Shown here: one piece after another, positions 32,934 to 42,329 of the stretch | How the letters are laid out: every line of letters begins with the position of its first letter | How positions within the stretch are numbered: the stretch's first letter is position 1 | Notes under the pieces: model-generated | Told to the model about the DNA's origin: nothing | The model's database searches: none | The model's input: the letters and a program-made list of their open reading frames with translations, nothing else | Assembly (NCBI RefSeq): GCF_022829605.1 | Contig: NZ_JAKSYD010000114.1 | Location: 62,001-126,000, forward strand | Length of the DNA stretch: 64,000 nt | DNA from: Methylobacterium sp. E-065 | GTDB lineage: Bacteria; Pseudomonadota; Alphaproteobacteria; Rhizobiales; Beijerinckiaceae | Direction of reading: 5' to 3' | Position numbers and translations under genes: made by a program

Positions 32934-34184
32934 ATGACACCCGAAAAGCTCTCCCTGCCCAAGGACAAGATCCGGATCCTGCTGCTCGAAGGCATCAACG
33001 ACAGCGCCGTCGCGCTCATGCGCGCTGCCGGCTACACCAATCTGATCCGGCTGCCGAAGGCGTTGGACCGCGAGGCCCTGCACGAGGCGCTTCAGGGGGT
33101 GCACATGCTGGGCATCCGCTCACGTACGCAGCTCGACGCGGCAGCGTTCGAGGCGGCGGACCGGCTGCTGGCGGTGGGCTGCTTCTCGGTCGGCACGAAT
33201 CAGGTGGATCTGGACGCGGCGCGCCATCGCGGTGTCCCGGTGTTCAACGCGCCGTTCTCGAACACCCGTTCGGTGGCCGAACTCACGATCGGGGAGATCG
33301 TGATGCTGCTCCGACGGATCGTGCCGCGCTCGGTCGGCGCTCATGCGGGCCGTTGGGACAAGTCGGCGGTCGGCTCCCTGGAGGTCCGCGGCAAGACCCT
33401 CGGCATCGTCGGCTACGGCAACATCGGCACGCAGCTCTCGACGCTCGCCGAGGCCATGGGCATGCGTGTCCTGTTCTACGACCACACCGACAAGCTGCGC
33501 CACGGCAACACCGAGCCGACCAAGACGCTTCACGACCTCCTCGCCCAGAGCGACGTGGTCTCGCTGCACGTGCCGGAGACCGAGACCACCGCCAACATGA
33601 TCGGCGAGGCCGAGATCCGGGCGATGAAGCCCGGCGCGATCCTGATCAACAACGCCCGCGGCACCGTGGTCGACCTCAACGCGGTCGCGGCAGCCCTGCG
33701 CGATGGTCATCTCAAGGGTGCGGCGATCGACGTCTTCCCGGTGGAGCCCGGGTCCAACGCCGAGGCGTTCGTGAGCCCGCTCCAGGCGATCGAGAACGTG
33801 ATCCTGACTCCGCATATCGGCGGCTCGACCGAGGAAGCCCAGGAGCGCATCGGCTCCGAGGTGGCGCGCAAGCTGATCGATTATTCGGATATCGGTTCGA
33901 CGGTCGGCGCCGTGAACTTCCCGCAGGTGCAGCTTCCCGCCCGGCCGACCGGCACGCGCTTCATCCACGTCCAGCGCAACCTGCCCGGCATGCTGGGCCG
34001 GCTGAACGACGTGTTCTCCCGCGGACACGTCAACATCGCGGCGCAGTTCTACCAGACGGATGGCGAGGTCGGTTACGTGGTCCTCGAGACCGATGCCACC
34101 GATGCGGATGCCGAGGTGTTGCTGACGGAGATCCGGGCCATCCCGGGCACGATTCGCGCCCGTTTGCTCTACGAGCGGCGCTGA
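32934..34184 (+). CDS. serA: D-3-phosphoglycerate dehydrogenase
   Basis: 416 residues from ATG 32934, close to the E. coli enzyme length. The NAD-binding fold has LGIVGYGNIGTQLSTLAEAMGMRVLFYD (G-x-G-x2-G), then INNARGTVVDLNAV. Catalytic residues are R in NNARG, E in AFVSP..IENVILTPHIGGSTEEAQ and H in TPHIGGST. The C-terminal ACT domain (about 340-416: HVQRNLPGMLGRLNDVFSRGHVNIAAQFYQTDGEVGYVVLETD) is the serine-feedback type. First step of serine synthesis; in a methylotroph it also borders the serine cycle. Confidence 0.95.
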   Translation: MTPEKLSLPKDKIRILLLEGINDSAVALMRAAGYTNLIRLPKALDREALHEALQGVHMLGIRSRTQLDAAAFEAADRLLAVGCFSVGTNQVDLDAARHRGVPVFNAPFSNTRSVAELTIGEIVMLLRRIVPRSVGAHAGRWDKSAVGSLEVRGKTLGIVGYGNIGTQLSTLAEAMGMRVLFYDHTDKLRHGNTEPTKTLHDLLAQSDVVSLHVPETETTANMIGEAEIRAMKPGAILINNARGTVVDLNAVAAALRDGHLKGAAIDVFPVEPGSNAEAFVSPLQAIENVILTPHIGGSTEEAQERIGSEVARKLIDYSDIGSTVGAVNFPQVQLPARPTGTRFIHVQRNLPGMLGRLNDVFSRGHVNIAAQFYQTDGEVGYVVLETDATDADAEVLLTEIRAIPGTIRARLLYERR

Positions 34185-34335
34185 GTACGGTTTTTACACC
34201 GCCATCGATCATATCGACGCTGCGCGGATGAACGCTCGCGGTGTTGCGGCGTTCGTCTTGCGCGGTCATGTGTGCCGCGGTTCAAATCGAACGCGGCCAA
34301 TACGGGTCGAATGGTCGTCCGGCGGAGGATTTGCG

Positions 34336-34809
34336 GTGACGAAGCGTGTTTGGTGCGCCTGGGCCGGCATCGGGTTCGCCCTCGCGGGTTTAGCCGCGGT
34401 TCCCTCATCCGCTTCGGCGGATTGCCTGCGTCGGGTCTACAACCGATCGAGCCTGGTTCTGGTGGCGCGTCAGGATGGCGGCCCGCCCGCGGTGCTTCTC
34501 CCGGGGCAATCCGTGGCGATGCGGCTCGCGCGGCCCGGCCAGATCGATCTCGCGGCCTATTGCGGCATCCCGCAGGCCGGTGGGGCGCCGGTCGAACAGC
34601 AGACCTTCGACTACGAGGCGGTGCTCGACCGCTGCTTCGTGAGGTTCGGTGGTGATCTGTTCGTCCCGCAGCTGGGACGCGGCTTCATCGGCCTGCAGGG
34701 TACCGCACCCTTCACCGTGAACAATCCACAGCAGGGCGATATCGTCTTGGGGCCCTCGGCGCAGCCGGCCTGTGCCGTGCCCGGAGCCGTCCTGAACCGG
34801 CGTGGCTGA
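34336..34809 (+). CDS. Secreted protein of unknown function
   Basis: 157 residues from GTG 34336, with GGAGG 7 bases upstream. A signal peptide ends near SASADC. The mature part has three further Cys (YCG, RCF, ACA) that may form disulfides, and beta-type segments. No family recognised. Confidence 0.7.
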   Translation: MTKRVWCAWAGIGFALAGLAAVPSSASADCLRRVYNRSSLVLVARQDGGPPAVLLPGQSVAMRLARPGQIDLAAYCGIPQAGGAPVEQQTFDYEAVLDRCFVRFGGDLFVPQLGRGFIGLQGTAPFTVNNPQQGDIVLGPSAQPACAVPGAVLNRRG

Positions 34810-34812
34810 TCG

Positions 34813-34965
34813 TTAGAGATAGTGGCGGAACACCACGCCTCCGCCCTCGACAGCGTCGGGTGACGAAGGTGTCGTCGGTCCGATGATCGGGCTGAGCAGA
34901 CGCAGTCCGATCAGACCGAGGGCGGCAAGGACCGGGGCAACGAAGCGGAACGGGCGGATCAACAT
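34813..34965 (-). CDS. Small membrane-anchored protein (50 aa)
   Basis: ATG 34965 has GGAGG 5 bases upstream. The protein MLIRPFRFVAPVLAALGLIGLRLLSPIIG... has one membrane helix and a short polar tail ending GGGVVFRHYL. It converges with the secreted protein gene, the stops being 3 bases apart. No known function. Confidence 0.6.
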   Translation of the reverse strand: MLIRPFRFVAPVLAALGLIGLRLLSPIIGPTTPSSPDAVEGGGVVFRHYL

Positions 34966-35294
34966 CAGCGCCTCCGTGACGCACGCGCTGGCCCGGGGAG
35001 AGGTCTCGCTGACATGTCCTGCATGCAGCTCCGGCGTGCTGAGAGAACATCGCACGGTCGCTTCGCGTCCGCGGTGCAATAGCGCACATCGATGGCGGCG
35101 AGGCGCGCAGCGACATCGACACGTCAGGTCTTTGTTACGGCTGACCGTTTGCGTCGACGGCATCCCTGGCGTGTGCGGCTGCGCCCTCCTATGCTGACGG
35201 ACTGGGGAGCCGTCCGCATATGCGGCATGGGACGCGGCACGGGCGGAAACGACGCGCTTTCCAGCGAACCGACTGCGTGAACGAGGACGCGCGT

Positions 35295-35510
35295 ATGCTG
35301 AACCAGGCCGGTAGTTCGATCGTACGAGGCGATCTCGGCGTCGAAGAGACGATCGAGTCCGACAATATCGTCCGCTGGGATGGGGAGAGGCTCTACGTCG
35401 AGCAGGACGTCTTCCACAACGGCCAGCTGGTTCACCGCAAGTACCGTCGCACCGTAACCGAGCCGGTGGCTCGGGCGCTCTGGACAATCATCAACCGCGC
35501 GAAGCAGTGA
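35295..35510 (+). CDS. Small hypothetical protein
   Basis: 71 residues from ATG 35295 (GAGGA about 9 bases upstream); a GTG at 35277 is also in frame. It is polar and mixed alpha/beta (VRWDGERLYVEQDVFHNGQLVHRKYRRTVTEPVARALWTIINRAKQ). Not recognised. Confidence 0.55.
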   Translation: MLNQAGSSIVRGDLGVEETIESDNIVRWDGERLYVEQDVFHNGQLVHRKYRRTVTEPVARALWTIINRAKQ

Positions 35511-35912
35511 GCCGCGCCCATCAATCTGCGCTGCGCGTTAGGTCGGCCTGACCGGGACGCGCAGTGCCGCGACGGTTGGTGAGCCGCAGTCTTCAAGCCT
35601 GTTCGCTCCGTCCGAAACCCGGTTCTCCGTGTTGCCTCGGGTCGGGCGGTCTCCGTTGCCTTCAATGGCTACGCGGAGACGGCTTCGCATTTTGTACTGG
35701 TCTCAAGATGTCTTCTGCTTCGGGTGTGAAGATCTTGGATTGATTGATCGCAGCACTTTTGCGGTGCGCTGATCGGCGATGCCGATCTAGACGCTTTCGT
35801 ATGATCAGAAGATGACAGATGAACTTGCGTTGCATTTGCTGAACGCTTAATATTGCTTGCACATTTCTGCGCGCTTTAATTCACTACCTGTAAATGATCT
35901 GTAGATCTAACT
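35511..35912. other. AT-richer intergenic region
   Basis: About 400 bases with no supported gene. The last 200 are noticeably more AT-rich than the surroundings and probably carry the promoter of the membrane protein gene at 35913. Confidence 0.45.
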
Positions 35913-36446
35913 ATGTTATCTCACTTATTGACCAATTGCTGGTCGATCATTGTATTCAATGCGATCATCGCGCTGCCGCTCACATTGGCCATCTTGGAGA
36001 TCGCATCGCTGCTCTGGTGTGCCGGATATCTCGATCATGGTGCGATCCAGGAAGCTTGTCATCTGATCGAGGGGCTGGGCGTCGTCCTGATCGGCTGGGG
36101 CGTGGTGCTCGAAGAGCGCGACGGCATGAGCCGGCTTCTCGGGGGCGGAACGCACAATGAATCCGCGCACGATCCGGGAATCGATACTGTGTGCCACGAC
36201 GCCGGCCTATCGTTGCTGGTGCTCGGCCTCATCGCCGAGGTTCTCGTCCAGTGTGTCGAGGTGCCGGATCACATCATAAAGACGGATGGGCTCGAACGCG
36301 TCGTCCTCACGGTCGGAGATGCGTTCCTCATGCTGGGGCTCGCCGCGTTGATCCGGCTCTCAGCACGCCTCGCGACGCTTCGGAAATCCAAACCGGCTGC
36401 GAGTCCCGGGGTGGCGATATCCGAAGCTCGATCGCACGGCCACTGA
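35913..36446 (+). CDS. Membrane protein of unknown function
   Basis: 177 residues with three or four hydrophobic segments: about 10-37 (CWSIIVFNAIIALPLTLAILEIASLLW), 51-66 (LIEGLGVVLIGWGVVL), 96-113 (AGLSLLVLGLIAEVLVQ) and 132-150 (VVLTVGDAFLMLGLAALI). No known family. Confidence 0.65.
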   Translation: MLSHLLTNCWSIIVFNAIIALPLTLAILEIASLLWCAGYLDHGAIQEACHLIEGLGVVLIGWGVVLEERDGMSRLLGGGTHNESAHDPGIDTVCHDAGLSLLVLGLIAEVLVQCVEVPDHIIKTDGLERVVLTVGDAFLMLGLAALIRLSARLATLRKSKPAASPGVAISEARSHGH

Positions 36447-36553
36447 CCCAGCCCAGGCGCTCTCCGTCTGCGTGAGGGCCGGTTGCGCGCACGACGGCAC
36501 GTTACGGCCGAAGGTGAGAGCGAGGCCGGATGGCATCGCGATCGCGCCCGGCT

Positions 36554-36886
36554 CTAGGCAGCGACCGCAGCCGGCGTCTCCACCAGGGCGAGCGTGGGCG
36601 GGGCGAGCAGGTCCAAACGGTCGTGCGCGGAGTCGAAGGCGGCCCGGATCGTCGCCGTGGCATCCTCGACGGCGACGAGAACCGCCAGCTTCTGCGCACT
36701 GGCGCGATCGGCGAGGCCGCGTGCGGTCGCGACCAGGGATTGTTCCAGGTTCAGCAACTCGGCTTCCACGTCCTGCCCAGCCCCGCGTGTCGCAGCAGCA
36801 AGGCGTTCGAGGACAGCTTGAAGAGCATGACGCAAGACAAGCGTCCGCACGCGCTCCTGCAGGAGCGCCCGTTCATCGATCTTCAT
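36554..36886 (-). CDS. Helical hypothetical protein
   Basis: 110 residues, nearly all alpha-helical and Ala/Leu/Glu-rich (ALLQERVRTLVLRHALQAVLERLAAATRGAGQDVEAELLNLEQSLVATARGL). It may be a coiled coil. No family recognised. Confidence 0.6.
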   Translation of the reverse strand: MKIDERALLQERVRTLVLRHALQAVLERLAAATRGAGQDVEAELLNLEQSLVATARGLADRASAQKLAVLVAVEDATATIRAAFDSAHDRLDLLAPPTLALVETPAAVAA

Positions 36887-37090
36887 CGGAGTCTATCCGG
36901 GTTCCGGGAGCACGGTTAAGTTGTCATACCTTGGCTGCCCATGCAGCCACCTTTTTGCAACAGCGAAACCGGCTCGGTCGTTGGAGCATAACTTGGCGTC
37001 GCGCGGTGTCTTCGAGGCTGCGCCCGCCGCGATTCGATGAGCCGTTGACCGGAGCGGCGTGTCGCGCGGGCGGTGCCGACGTGCGCGTCG

Positions 37091-37669
37091 TCAATACGGC
37101 GTTCCGCGCTGGCGCTGTGCGCCGAGCGCCTCCGCGTACCAGGTCAGCTCGTCGAGAAAGCGCCCTGCTGAGGCTTCGAGCCGCGGTTCGGTGGGGGTCC
37201 CCGCCTCCGTGATGGCATTCTGCAACCGGGGAATGGGCAGCAGGGAGGGGATGCTCGGCATGCCCATCTCGGCCAGCATGGCCCGCAGCGGCATGGCTGC
37301 GCGGACGCCCCCGAACGCCCCGGCAGAGTAGCAGCAGATTGCCGACGGCCGCCAGTAATACTCCTCGAGGAAGTGGTCGAGCGTGTTCGAGAGTGCCGGC
37401 GGCACGCCGTGGTTGTACTCGGCCGTCACCACCAAGAAGGCGTCCGATCGCCGGTAAAGTGTGGCGAGTCGTTCCAGCTCATCCGGTACGGTACCGGGCG
37501 GGTATTCCTTGTACATCCGGTCGAGGAGCGGAAGCTTCAGCTCGGCCGGATCGACCAAGGGGGCTTCATGATCGCGCGCTTCGAGCTGTGCGATCAAGTA
37601 ACGCGCCGCCCGGATGCCAATGCGATCGCTGCGAACGCTGCCGAGGATAACGGGCACAGTGAGCGACAT
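37091..37669 (-). CDS. NAD(P)H-dependent FMN reductase
   Basis: 192 residues of the flavodoxin-like NADPH-dependent FMN reductase family. It has the phosphate-binding loop ILGSVRSDRIG near the N-terminus, FLVVTAEYNHGVPPALSNTLDHF and YSAGAFGGVRAAMPLR. It reduces FMN or quinones (or azo compounds in relatives); the physiological substrate is unclear. Single gene. Confidence 0.88.
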   Translation of the reverse strand: MSLTVPVILGSVRSDRIGIRAARYLIAQLEARDHEAPLVDPAELKLPLLDRMYKEYPPGTVPDELERLATLYRRSDAFLVVTAEYNHGVPPALSNTLDHFLEEYYWRPSAICCYSAGAFGGVRAAMPLRAMLAEMGMPSIPSLLPIPRLQNAITEAGTPTEPRLEASAGRFLDELTWYAEALGAQRQRGTPY

Positions 37670-37743
37670 GACGGCCTCCGATCGCGCCGATCATGCCAGG
37701 GACGGGCGCGTCCCTCCAGGCTGCTTCAACCCAAAAAAATGTT

Positions 37744-38340
37744 TCAGGCCTTCGAGCTCGTCAGTGCAGCAGCCGCGATGCCGACGGGGCCGCCCATGGC
37801 GTAGGCGGCGATCGCTTTCGTGACGTGCTGCAGGAGCGATTGCAGCCCGTCACCCGTGTCGCCGGCGGTCGAGGATCCGCCCGCGGCAGCAGGGGTGTCC
37901 GCAGACAGGTCCGTCGGGGTGGTCGACGATCCGGCCTGCCCGGCGGCGTTCGGCTCGGGCGCAGAGGCATGGTGTCCGTGATGATGATGGACCGGGGCCG
38001 AGCTCGTCGCGGCCTCGCCCACATCCGTGGCGCCGGATGCCGACGTCGCGTTGTCCGCGTCCGACCCTGCCGTCACGCCGGTCTGCAAGCCCATCTGGCT
38101 GAAGTCGGATTGCAGCTGGAGGAGCGACGCCATCAGGTCGCTGGACAGAGCGGGGCTCGTGGCGGTGCTGCTCGTCGGCGCGGTGGTGCCGGAGCCGGTA
38201 CCCTGTGTGTTGCCGGTGTCCTGACTTGCCGTGCTGTAGCCGCTCGCGTCGATCGGCTGGATGCCGGCCGCACGCGCTTGCCGCAGGGCGCTGACGAGGT
38301 CGTGCCTCAGAGACGTTCCCGATACCGCGTTCACCGACAT
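37744..38340 (-). CDS. Low-complexity Ser/Thr/Ala/Gly-rich protein
   Basis: 198 residues. The middle is a disordered Ser/Thr/Ala/Gly stretch with a His run (VHHHHGHHAS), flanked by two short helical parts (LSSDLMASLLQLQSDFSQMGLQ and GLQSLLQHVTKAIAAYAMGGPVGIAAAALTSS). No signal peptide. The layout resembles small secreted or surface proteins of unknown role in Methylobacterium. Confidence 0.6.
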   Translation of the reverse strand: MSVNAVSGTSLRHDLVSALRQARAAGIQPIDASGYSTASQDTGNTQGTGSGTTAPTSSTATSPALSSDLMASLLQLQSDFSQMGLQTGVTAGSDADNATSASGATDVGEAATSSAPVHHHHGHHASAPEPNAAGQAGSSTTPTDLSADTPAAAGGSSTAGDTGDGLQSLLQHVTKAIAAYAMGGPVGIAAAALTSSKA

Positions 38341-38650
38341 GCTCAGCCCTCGAACCGTTGCTGCGATTCAGTCAGGCATATGGCGTTCCAGAAATTTGCT
38401 TTTACTTTCAAGCTTGTATCCGACCATCAGGGCGGCAGAATTGGCAGCGCGGCAAATCCTGCCGGCCTCGAGGACCCAACTGGCATCGATCGAACACGGT
38501 CACGCCCGCCGCGCGCGAGCCGGCGAACAATGGCAGGTGGGCGAACCGAGGCCGAACCCCCTCCAGAAGCGGACGGAAACACCAGCGGCCGTGCGAATGC
38601 CAAGCTCGATGAGTCGGCCGCACAGAGCGGCCTGAAGAAGCAGCAGAGCG
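38341..38650. other. Intergenic region
   Basis: 310 bases without a supported gene between two minus-strand genes. It should hold the promoter of the low-complexity protein gene at 38340. Nothing else stands out. Confidence 0.4.
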
Positions 38651-39955
38651 CTAAAATTGGCGCTTGCTGACAACGCCAAGCAGGTTGCGCATCGGCCCCA
38701 GCTTCTGGTCGAGGCGCATCATCCAATCGCTTTTCCGCGGTCTCATGCTGTAAGCCGGCGAGGCGTGATCCAGGGGCGGTGCCGTCGCACGACCCGTGCA
38801 GGGCCGGCTCAGATTGCTGGCTTCGCGCTCACGCCCGGAAGGACGCCGCCCCCCGGTACGGCCGCTCGCCGAACCGTCGCGTCGCGCTTGCTCGCCTTGG
38901 CGCGGTATCGGCTCAGCCATGAGCGGATCGAGTTCGAGCGAGCCCGGCGGTGCGGTCGCGAAACCAATGCTGGTCCCGACGCGGACCTCCCGTCCCTGGA
39001 TCTGGTACGGTTCCGCGATCGTGTGGTCGATGCGCTCGGCGAGATGCGCGGCTTCATCCGGCTTCAGGATCGGCCCCTGGACGATCACGAACTCGTCGCC
39101 GCCGACCCGGGCGACCGCCGCCTTGCCATGCGCGACGGCCCGCAGCCGATCCGCGATCACCTGGAGCAGCTCATCGCCGGCCGCATGTCCGTACTGGTCG
39201 TTGACCGGCTTGAGGCCATCCAGATCCAGGCAATGCACGGCGATCGCGTTCCCGCGTGCCTCGGCAAGCACGCCACGGTACGCCTCGCGCAGGCCCAGGC
39301 GGTTCAGCAGACGCGTCAGCGGGTCGTTCTTCGCCAGCGTCGCCATATCGTAACGTAGGATAATCTGGCGCCGCGTGTTCAGATAAAGGTACCGGATCGT
39401 TTCGAGCCCACCGCACAGGAAGACGGTGAATACCGTCGTGATCGGGATGCTGTTCGAATCGCCCCGGGAAGCCAGTGCCAGGATGGCGGGCACGGTCGCG
39501 ATGCAGATGGCGATCCCCGCGATGCGGGGCCTGAACGCAATGCGTGTCACCGTCCCCGAACAGTAGCCGAACACGAGCCCGGTCACGAGGACAGGGAGGG
39601 CGGGGTCGACGGCGAGGAAACCGCACGCTGCGACGCAGCCGATCAACACCGCGAACCCCCAGGTGAACACGGCGTTCGCCCCCTCCCACCAGGCGGCGCG
39701 CTGGCGGTCCCAAGGGCGGTCCTGCCGGGCGCACGGATGACGACGTTTGAGCAGACACTTCGACACGCCGATCAGCGTGCCGGTTCCGGCGATGACCCAC
39801 AAGATTGAAGACTGGACTCTGAACGCGACGAAGCTCGCAACACCGCAGTAAGTCGCCGCCATGATCGCAGCCGGAAACAGACCCGTCGCGAGCTCATCCA
39901 CGAGGGCGATGAACAGGCTGTCTGTTTCGGAATCAGAACCGAATCGGCGTGACAT
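38651..39955 (-). CDS. Membrane diguanylate cyclase (GGDEF), C-terminus altered
   Basis: 434 residues. The N-terminal half has about six membrane helices. The GGDEF domain starts near 210 (NDPLTRLLNRLGL), with DLDGLKPVNDQYGHAAGDELL and GGDEF at 285-289. There is no RxxD inhibitory site before it. After GTSIGFATAPP (about 327-337) the frame leaves the family pattern: the expected (D-x-A-L)YRAK motif appears as RYRAKASKRD in the +1 frame near 38,905. The last about 85 residues are then non-homologous. A frameshift has probably damaged the end of the domain; activity is doubtful. Confidence 0.8.
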   Translation of the reverse strand: MSRRFGSDSETDSLFIALVDELATGLFPAAIMAATYCGVASFVAFRVQSSILWVIAGTGTLIGVSKCLLKRRHPCARQDRPWDRQRAAWWEGANAVFTWGFAVLIGCVAACGFLAVDPALPVLVTGLVFGYCSGTVTRIAFRPRIAGIAICIATVPAILALASRGDSNSIPITTVFTVFLCGGLETIRYLYLNTRRQIILRYDMATLAKNDPLTRLLNRLGLREAYRGVLAEARGNAIAVHCLDLDGLKPVNDQYGHAAGDELLQVIADRLRAVAHGKAAVARVGGDEFVIVQGPILKPDEAAHLAERIDHTIAEPYQIQGREVRVGTSIGFATAPPGSLELDPLMAEPIPRQGEQARRDGSASGRTGGRRPSGREREASNLSRPCTGRATAPPLDHASPAYSMRPRKSDWMMRLDQKLGPMRNLLGVVSKRQF

Positions 39956-40043
39956 CGCCTGTACATCGCGCTTCTACCGCAAAGATTGAAGCGGTCATCG
40001 CCAGCGGATCGGCTCACATCTTCGACCCGCTACGGCGTTCTCC

Positions 40044-41072
40044 TCACGCCGCCGGCTGTTCGATCCCCCGATTCACGGGGCCCAGCCTCATGCGGCCGCG
40101 AACCCAGGCGTGACGCGCCCGGTTGATCGGCCGGTCCCACAGCATCCAGATGGCGACGCTGACGATGAAGACCACGCCGAGCGCCAGGAGGGCGTAGGGT
40201 AGCCGCTGCAGCGGCGGAAGCTCGCCGAAGTTGTTGTGGACGAAGATGAATGCCGGCCAGTGCATCAGATACACGATGTAGGACAAATCACCGAGCGCCC
40301 TGTCCAGCTTGCCCGACTTTACGTGGACTGTGGATAGCGCGAACGGAACCGCCGCCAAGGCAAGAACTAAGTTGAAGACCGGATTGTAGACAAAATTGAC
40401 GCCCGCATTGCTTCCACCGAGCATCATATCGCGCAACGCAGGAACGCTCAGGCCCAGGCCCAGCATTGCGACGGTGATTCCAGCCGAAGCCAGGGTCAGG
40501 GTCCGTGGCGGCACCCATCGCCACCGGGCCGCAGCAGCGCCGATCATGAACAGGACCAGAATCTGCGGAAGCGGTTCCGTCATCACGGCGCCGCTCCTAA
40601 AATATAGAATTGCGACCGAGATCGCCGACCAGCAAATGAGAGCGCCGACTGCCACGCGGCGATCGACTTTGTGGAAGAGCAGATAGAGAAGCGGGAACAG
40701 AATATAAAATTGAAGTTCGATGTCGAGCGACCAGGCCGGAACGATCGGCAGTTGCGGCAGATTTCTGTACCCGACCACAAACAGACTGGATGCGATCGCT
40801 GCGAATTCGGTGGGAATCAGACGGGGATACAGCGCGAACGTGATGGCCGAACACAGCAGGAAGGTCGGTACGATACGCAAGAATCTTGATGTCAGGAATG
40901 TGAAATATCTATTTCGTGTACGGGAGTATTGTTTTTCCCACATCACGTAAATCCAATAGCCGCTCAGTACAAAGAATAAGCATACGGCAGCGTCGCCGAG
41001 GCTGAGCCGACTGAAATGCTGTACGACGACCACAAGGGCCAGGCACAAGCGGTAGAAACCTGGAAATAACAA
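40044..41072 (-). CDS. Acyltransferase family 3 membrane protein
   Basis: 342 residues from a TTG at 41072 with GGGAG about 9 bases upstream. About ten membrane helices. Family features: LVVVVQHFSRLSLGDAAVCLFFVLSGYWI near the N-terminus (His in place of the usual RxxAxxxVxxxH context), FLTSRFLRIVPTF, and PAWSLDIELQFYILFPLL. Such proteins O-acetylate polysaccharide or lipid-linked sugars in the inner membrane. Single gene; the region is slightly AT-richer than average. Confidence 0.85.
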   Translation of the reverse strand: MLFPGFYRLCLALVVVVQHFSRLSLGDAAVCLFFVLSGYWIYVMWEKQYSRTRNRYFTFLTSRFLRIVPTFLLCSAITFALYPRLIPTEFAAIASSLFVVGYRNLPQLPIVPAWSLDIELQFYILFPLLYLLFHKVDRRVAVGALICWSAISVAILYFRSGAVMTEPLPQILVLFMIGAAAARWRWVPPRTLTLASAGITVAMLGLGLSVPALRDMMLGGSNAGVNFVYNPVFNLVLALAAVPFALSTVHVKSGKLDRALGDLSYIVYLMHWPAFIFVHNNFGELPPLQRLPYALLALGVVFIVSVAIWMLWDRPINRARHAWVRGRMRLGPVNRGIEQPAA

Positions 41073-41272
41073 CGTGCGACGCTCCCGCTTCGGGGATCAG
41101 TGTTTATAATGTGAGCCCTACGATCTATATCATATGACACGATAATACAGTCCAATTTGCTGGTGTAATCTACCGACCAGCCCGTTGGCATCGTCGCCTA
41201 TCCGGCGACGGGGCGGCAGCGCCACGGCGTGGCCGCCGCCGATCCGGTCGCGGCGGCGGGCGTCGGGCGTGC

Positions 41273-41725
41273 TCACGACATCTGGCCGCGGGCGACGTGC
41301 CAGCGGATCGAGAAGCGCACCACGCCCCAGATCACGCCCTCGCCGAGTTCCTCGACCGCGAAGGCCGGCAGATCCGGGTTGCAGAAGGCCAGCCGCGCGA
41401 CGTTGCCCGCGATCACCATGCGCTTGCAGGACATCTGGCCGTCGATCGCCGCCACGACGATGCTGCCGTGGGCGGCCTTGAGGCTGCGATCCACGCAGGC
41501 GAGGTCGCGGTCGTAGATGCCGGCGCCCTCCATGGACGATCCCGCGATGCGCCACAGGAAGGTGGCGGGCGGGTTCGGCACGAGCCAGCGCGGCAGTTCG
41601 AGGGCTCCCTCCAGGAAGTCGTCGGCGGGGGACGGGAAGCCGGCGCACAGCGCCTGGCCAATCAGGGGCACGCGGACGGCGTCGGGGCTGCCGACAAGCA
41701 ACGCGTCGATGCGATGGGTCTGCAT
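41273..41725 (-). CDS. UmuD-like S24 peptidase
   Basis: 150 residues. It follows the LexA/UmuD C-terminal fold: FPSPADDFLEGALELPRWL at the start, the nucleophile Ser in IAGSSMEGAGIYDRDLACVDR, and the base Lys in AAIDGQMSCKRM. A cleavage-site region near the N-terminus (ALCAGFPSPADDF) fits autoproteolysis as in UmuD. No umuC lies beside it. A small helical gene is 5 bases upstream in the same operon. GAGG lies just upstream of the ATG. Confidence 0.85.
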   Translation of the reverse strand: MQTHRIDALLVGSPDAVRVPLIGQALCAGFPSPADDFLEGALELPRWLVPNPPATFLWRIAGSSMEGAGIYDRDLACVDRSLKAAHGSIVVAAIDGQMSCKRMVIAGNVARLAFCNPDLPAFAVEELGEGVIWGVVRFSIRWHVARGQMS

Positions 41726-41730
41726 CCGCC

Positions 41731-41961
41731 TCAGGCCGCCCCGGTGAGACAGTACGCATACCCGCGCGAAATCAGCCGGCGCTGCTTCACGAGGCGTTGC
41801 TCGGCCGCGTCGAGATCGGTGAGTGCATCCATGATCGCCTGGACGAGCGCCGCCCGGGCGTCGCCAGCCGCGGCCCTAAGATAGGCCGCGGCGATGCCCT
41901 CGGCCTCGGACGGGCGGATCTCCACAAGCGAATCGTGCCGTTGGGCGTGCATCCGGTTCAC
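41731..41961 (-). CDS. Small helical protein upstream of umuD-like gene
   Basis: 76 residues from GTG 41961 (an ATG at 41952 is equally possible). Ala-rich helical sequence (SEAEGIAAAYLRAAAGDARAALVQAIMDALTDLDAAEQRL). No family recognised. It ends 5 bases before the UmuD-like start, so the two are probably co-translated. Confidence 0.6.
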   Translation of the reverse strand: MNRMHAQRHDSLVEIRPSEAEGIAAAYLRAAAGDARAALVQAIMDALTDLDAAEQRLVKQRRLISRGYAYCLTGAA

Positions 41962-42075
41962 AACCTCGATTAGAACACACCGGGAACAAAGCGGACGGCG
42001 AGGCGTGGTTCAATGGCTGTTTCGGATCGCGCGGCGATTGCGGTGGGCGGCTGTGGAGAGGTTGGGAAAACGCCA

Positions 42076-42321
42076 ATGCCGCGGAGGCTTTACCGCTTCC
42101 ACTGCCTGGGGGGCGGGGACGCCGTGTTCGATCTGCAGGGGCGGTGGCTGTCGAGCATCCGCGAGGTCCGGCAACACGCGGACCGGGTGGCGCTGGGACT
42201 GATGACGGGGGTCGGCTGCAACGACTGGACCGTGTGGACCGTGGACGTGCGCGATGCCGCAGGCCGGCCGGTGCTGTTTCGCGCGTTCACCGCCGTGCGG
42301 GTGGATGGCCAGCGGGCGTGA
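42076..42321 (+). CDS. DUF6894-like small protein
   Basis: 81 residues from ATG 42076. The N-terminus (MPRRLYRFHCLGGGDAVFDLQGRWLSSIREVRQHADRVALGLM) resembles the DUF6894 pattern common in Methylobacterium: M-P-R then strand, an acidic turn, and a helix with Ala/Arg. A longer form from ATG 42013 is possible. It overlaps or abuts the next gene. Confidence 0.55.
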   Translation: MPRRLYRFHCLGGGDAVFDLQGRWLSSIREVRQHADRVALGLMTGVGCNDWTVWTVDVRDAAGRPVLFRAFTAVRVDGQRA

Positions 42322-42329
42322 GCGGCGGC

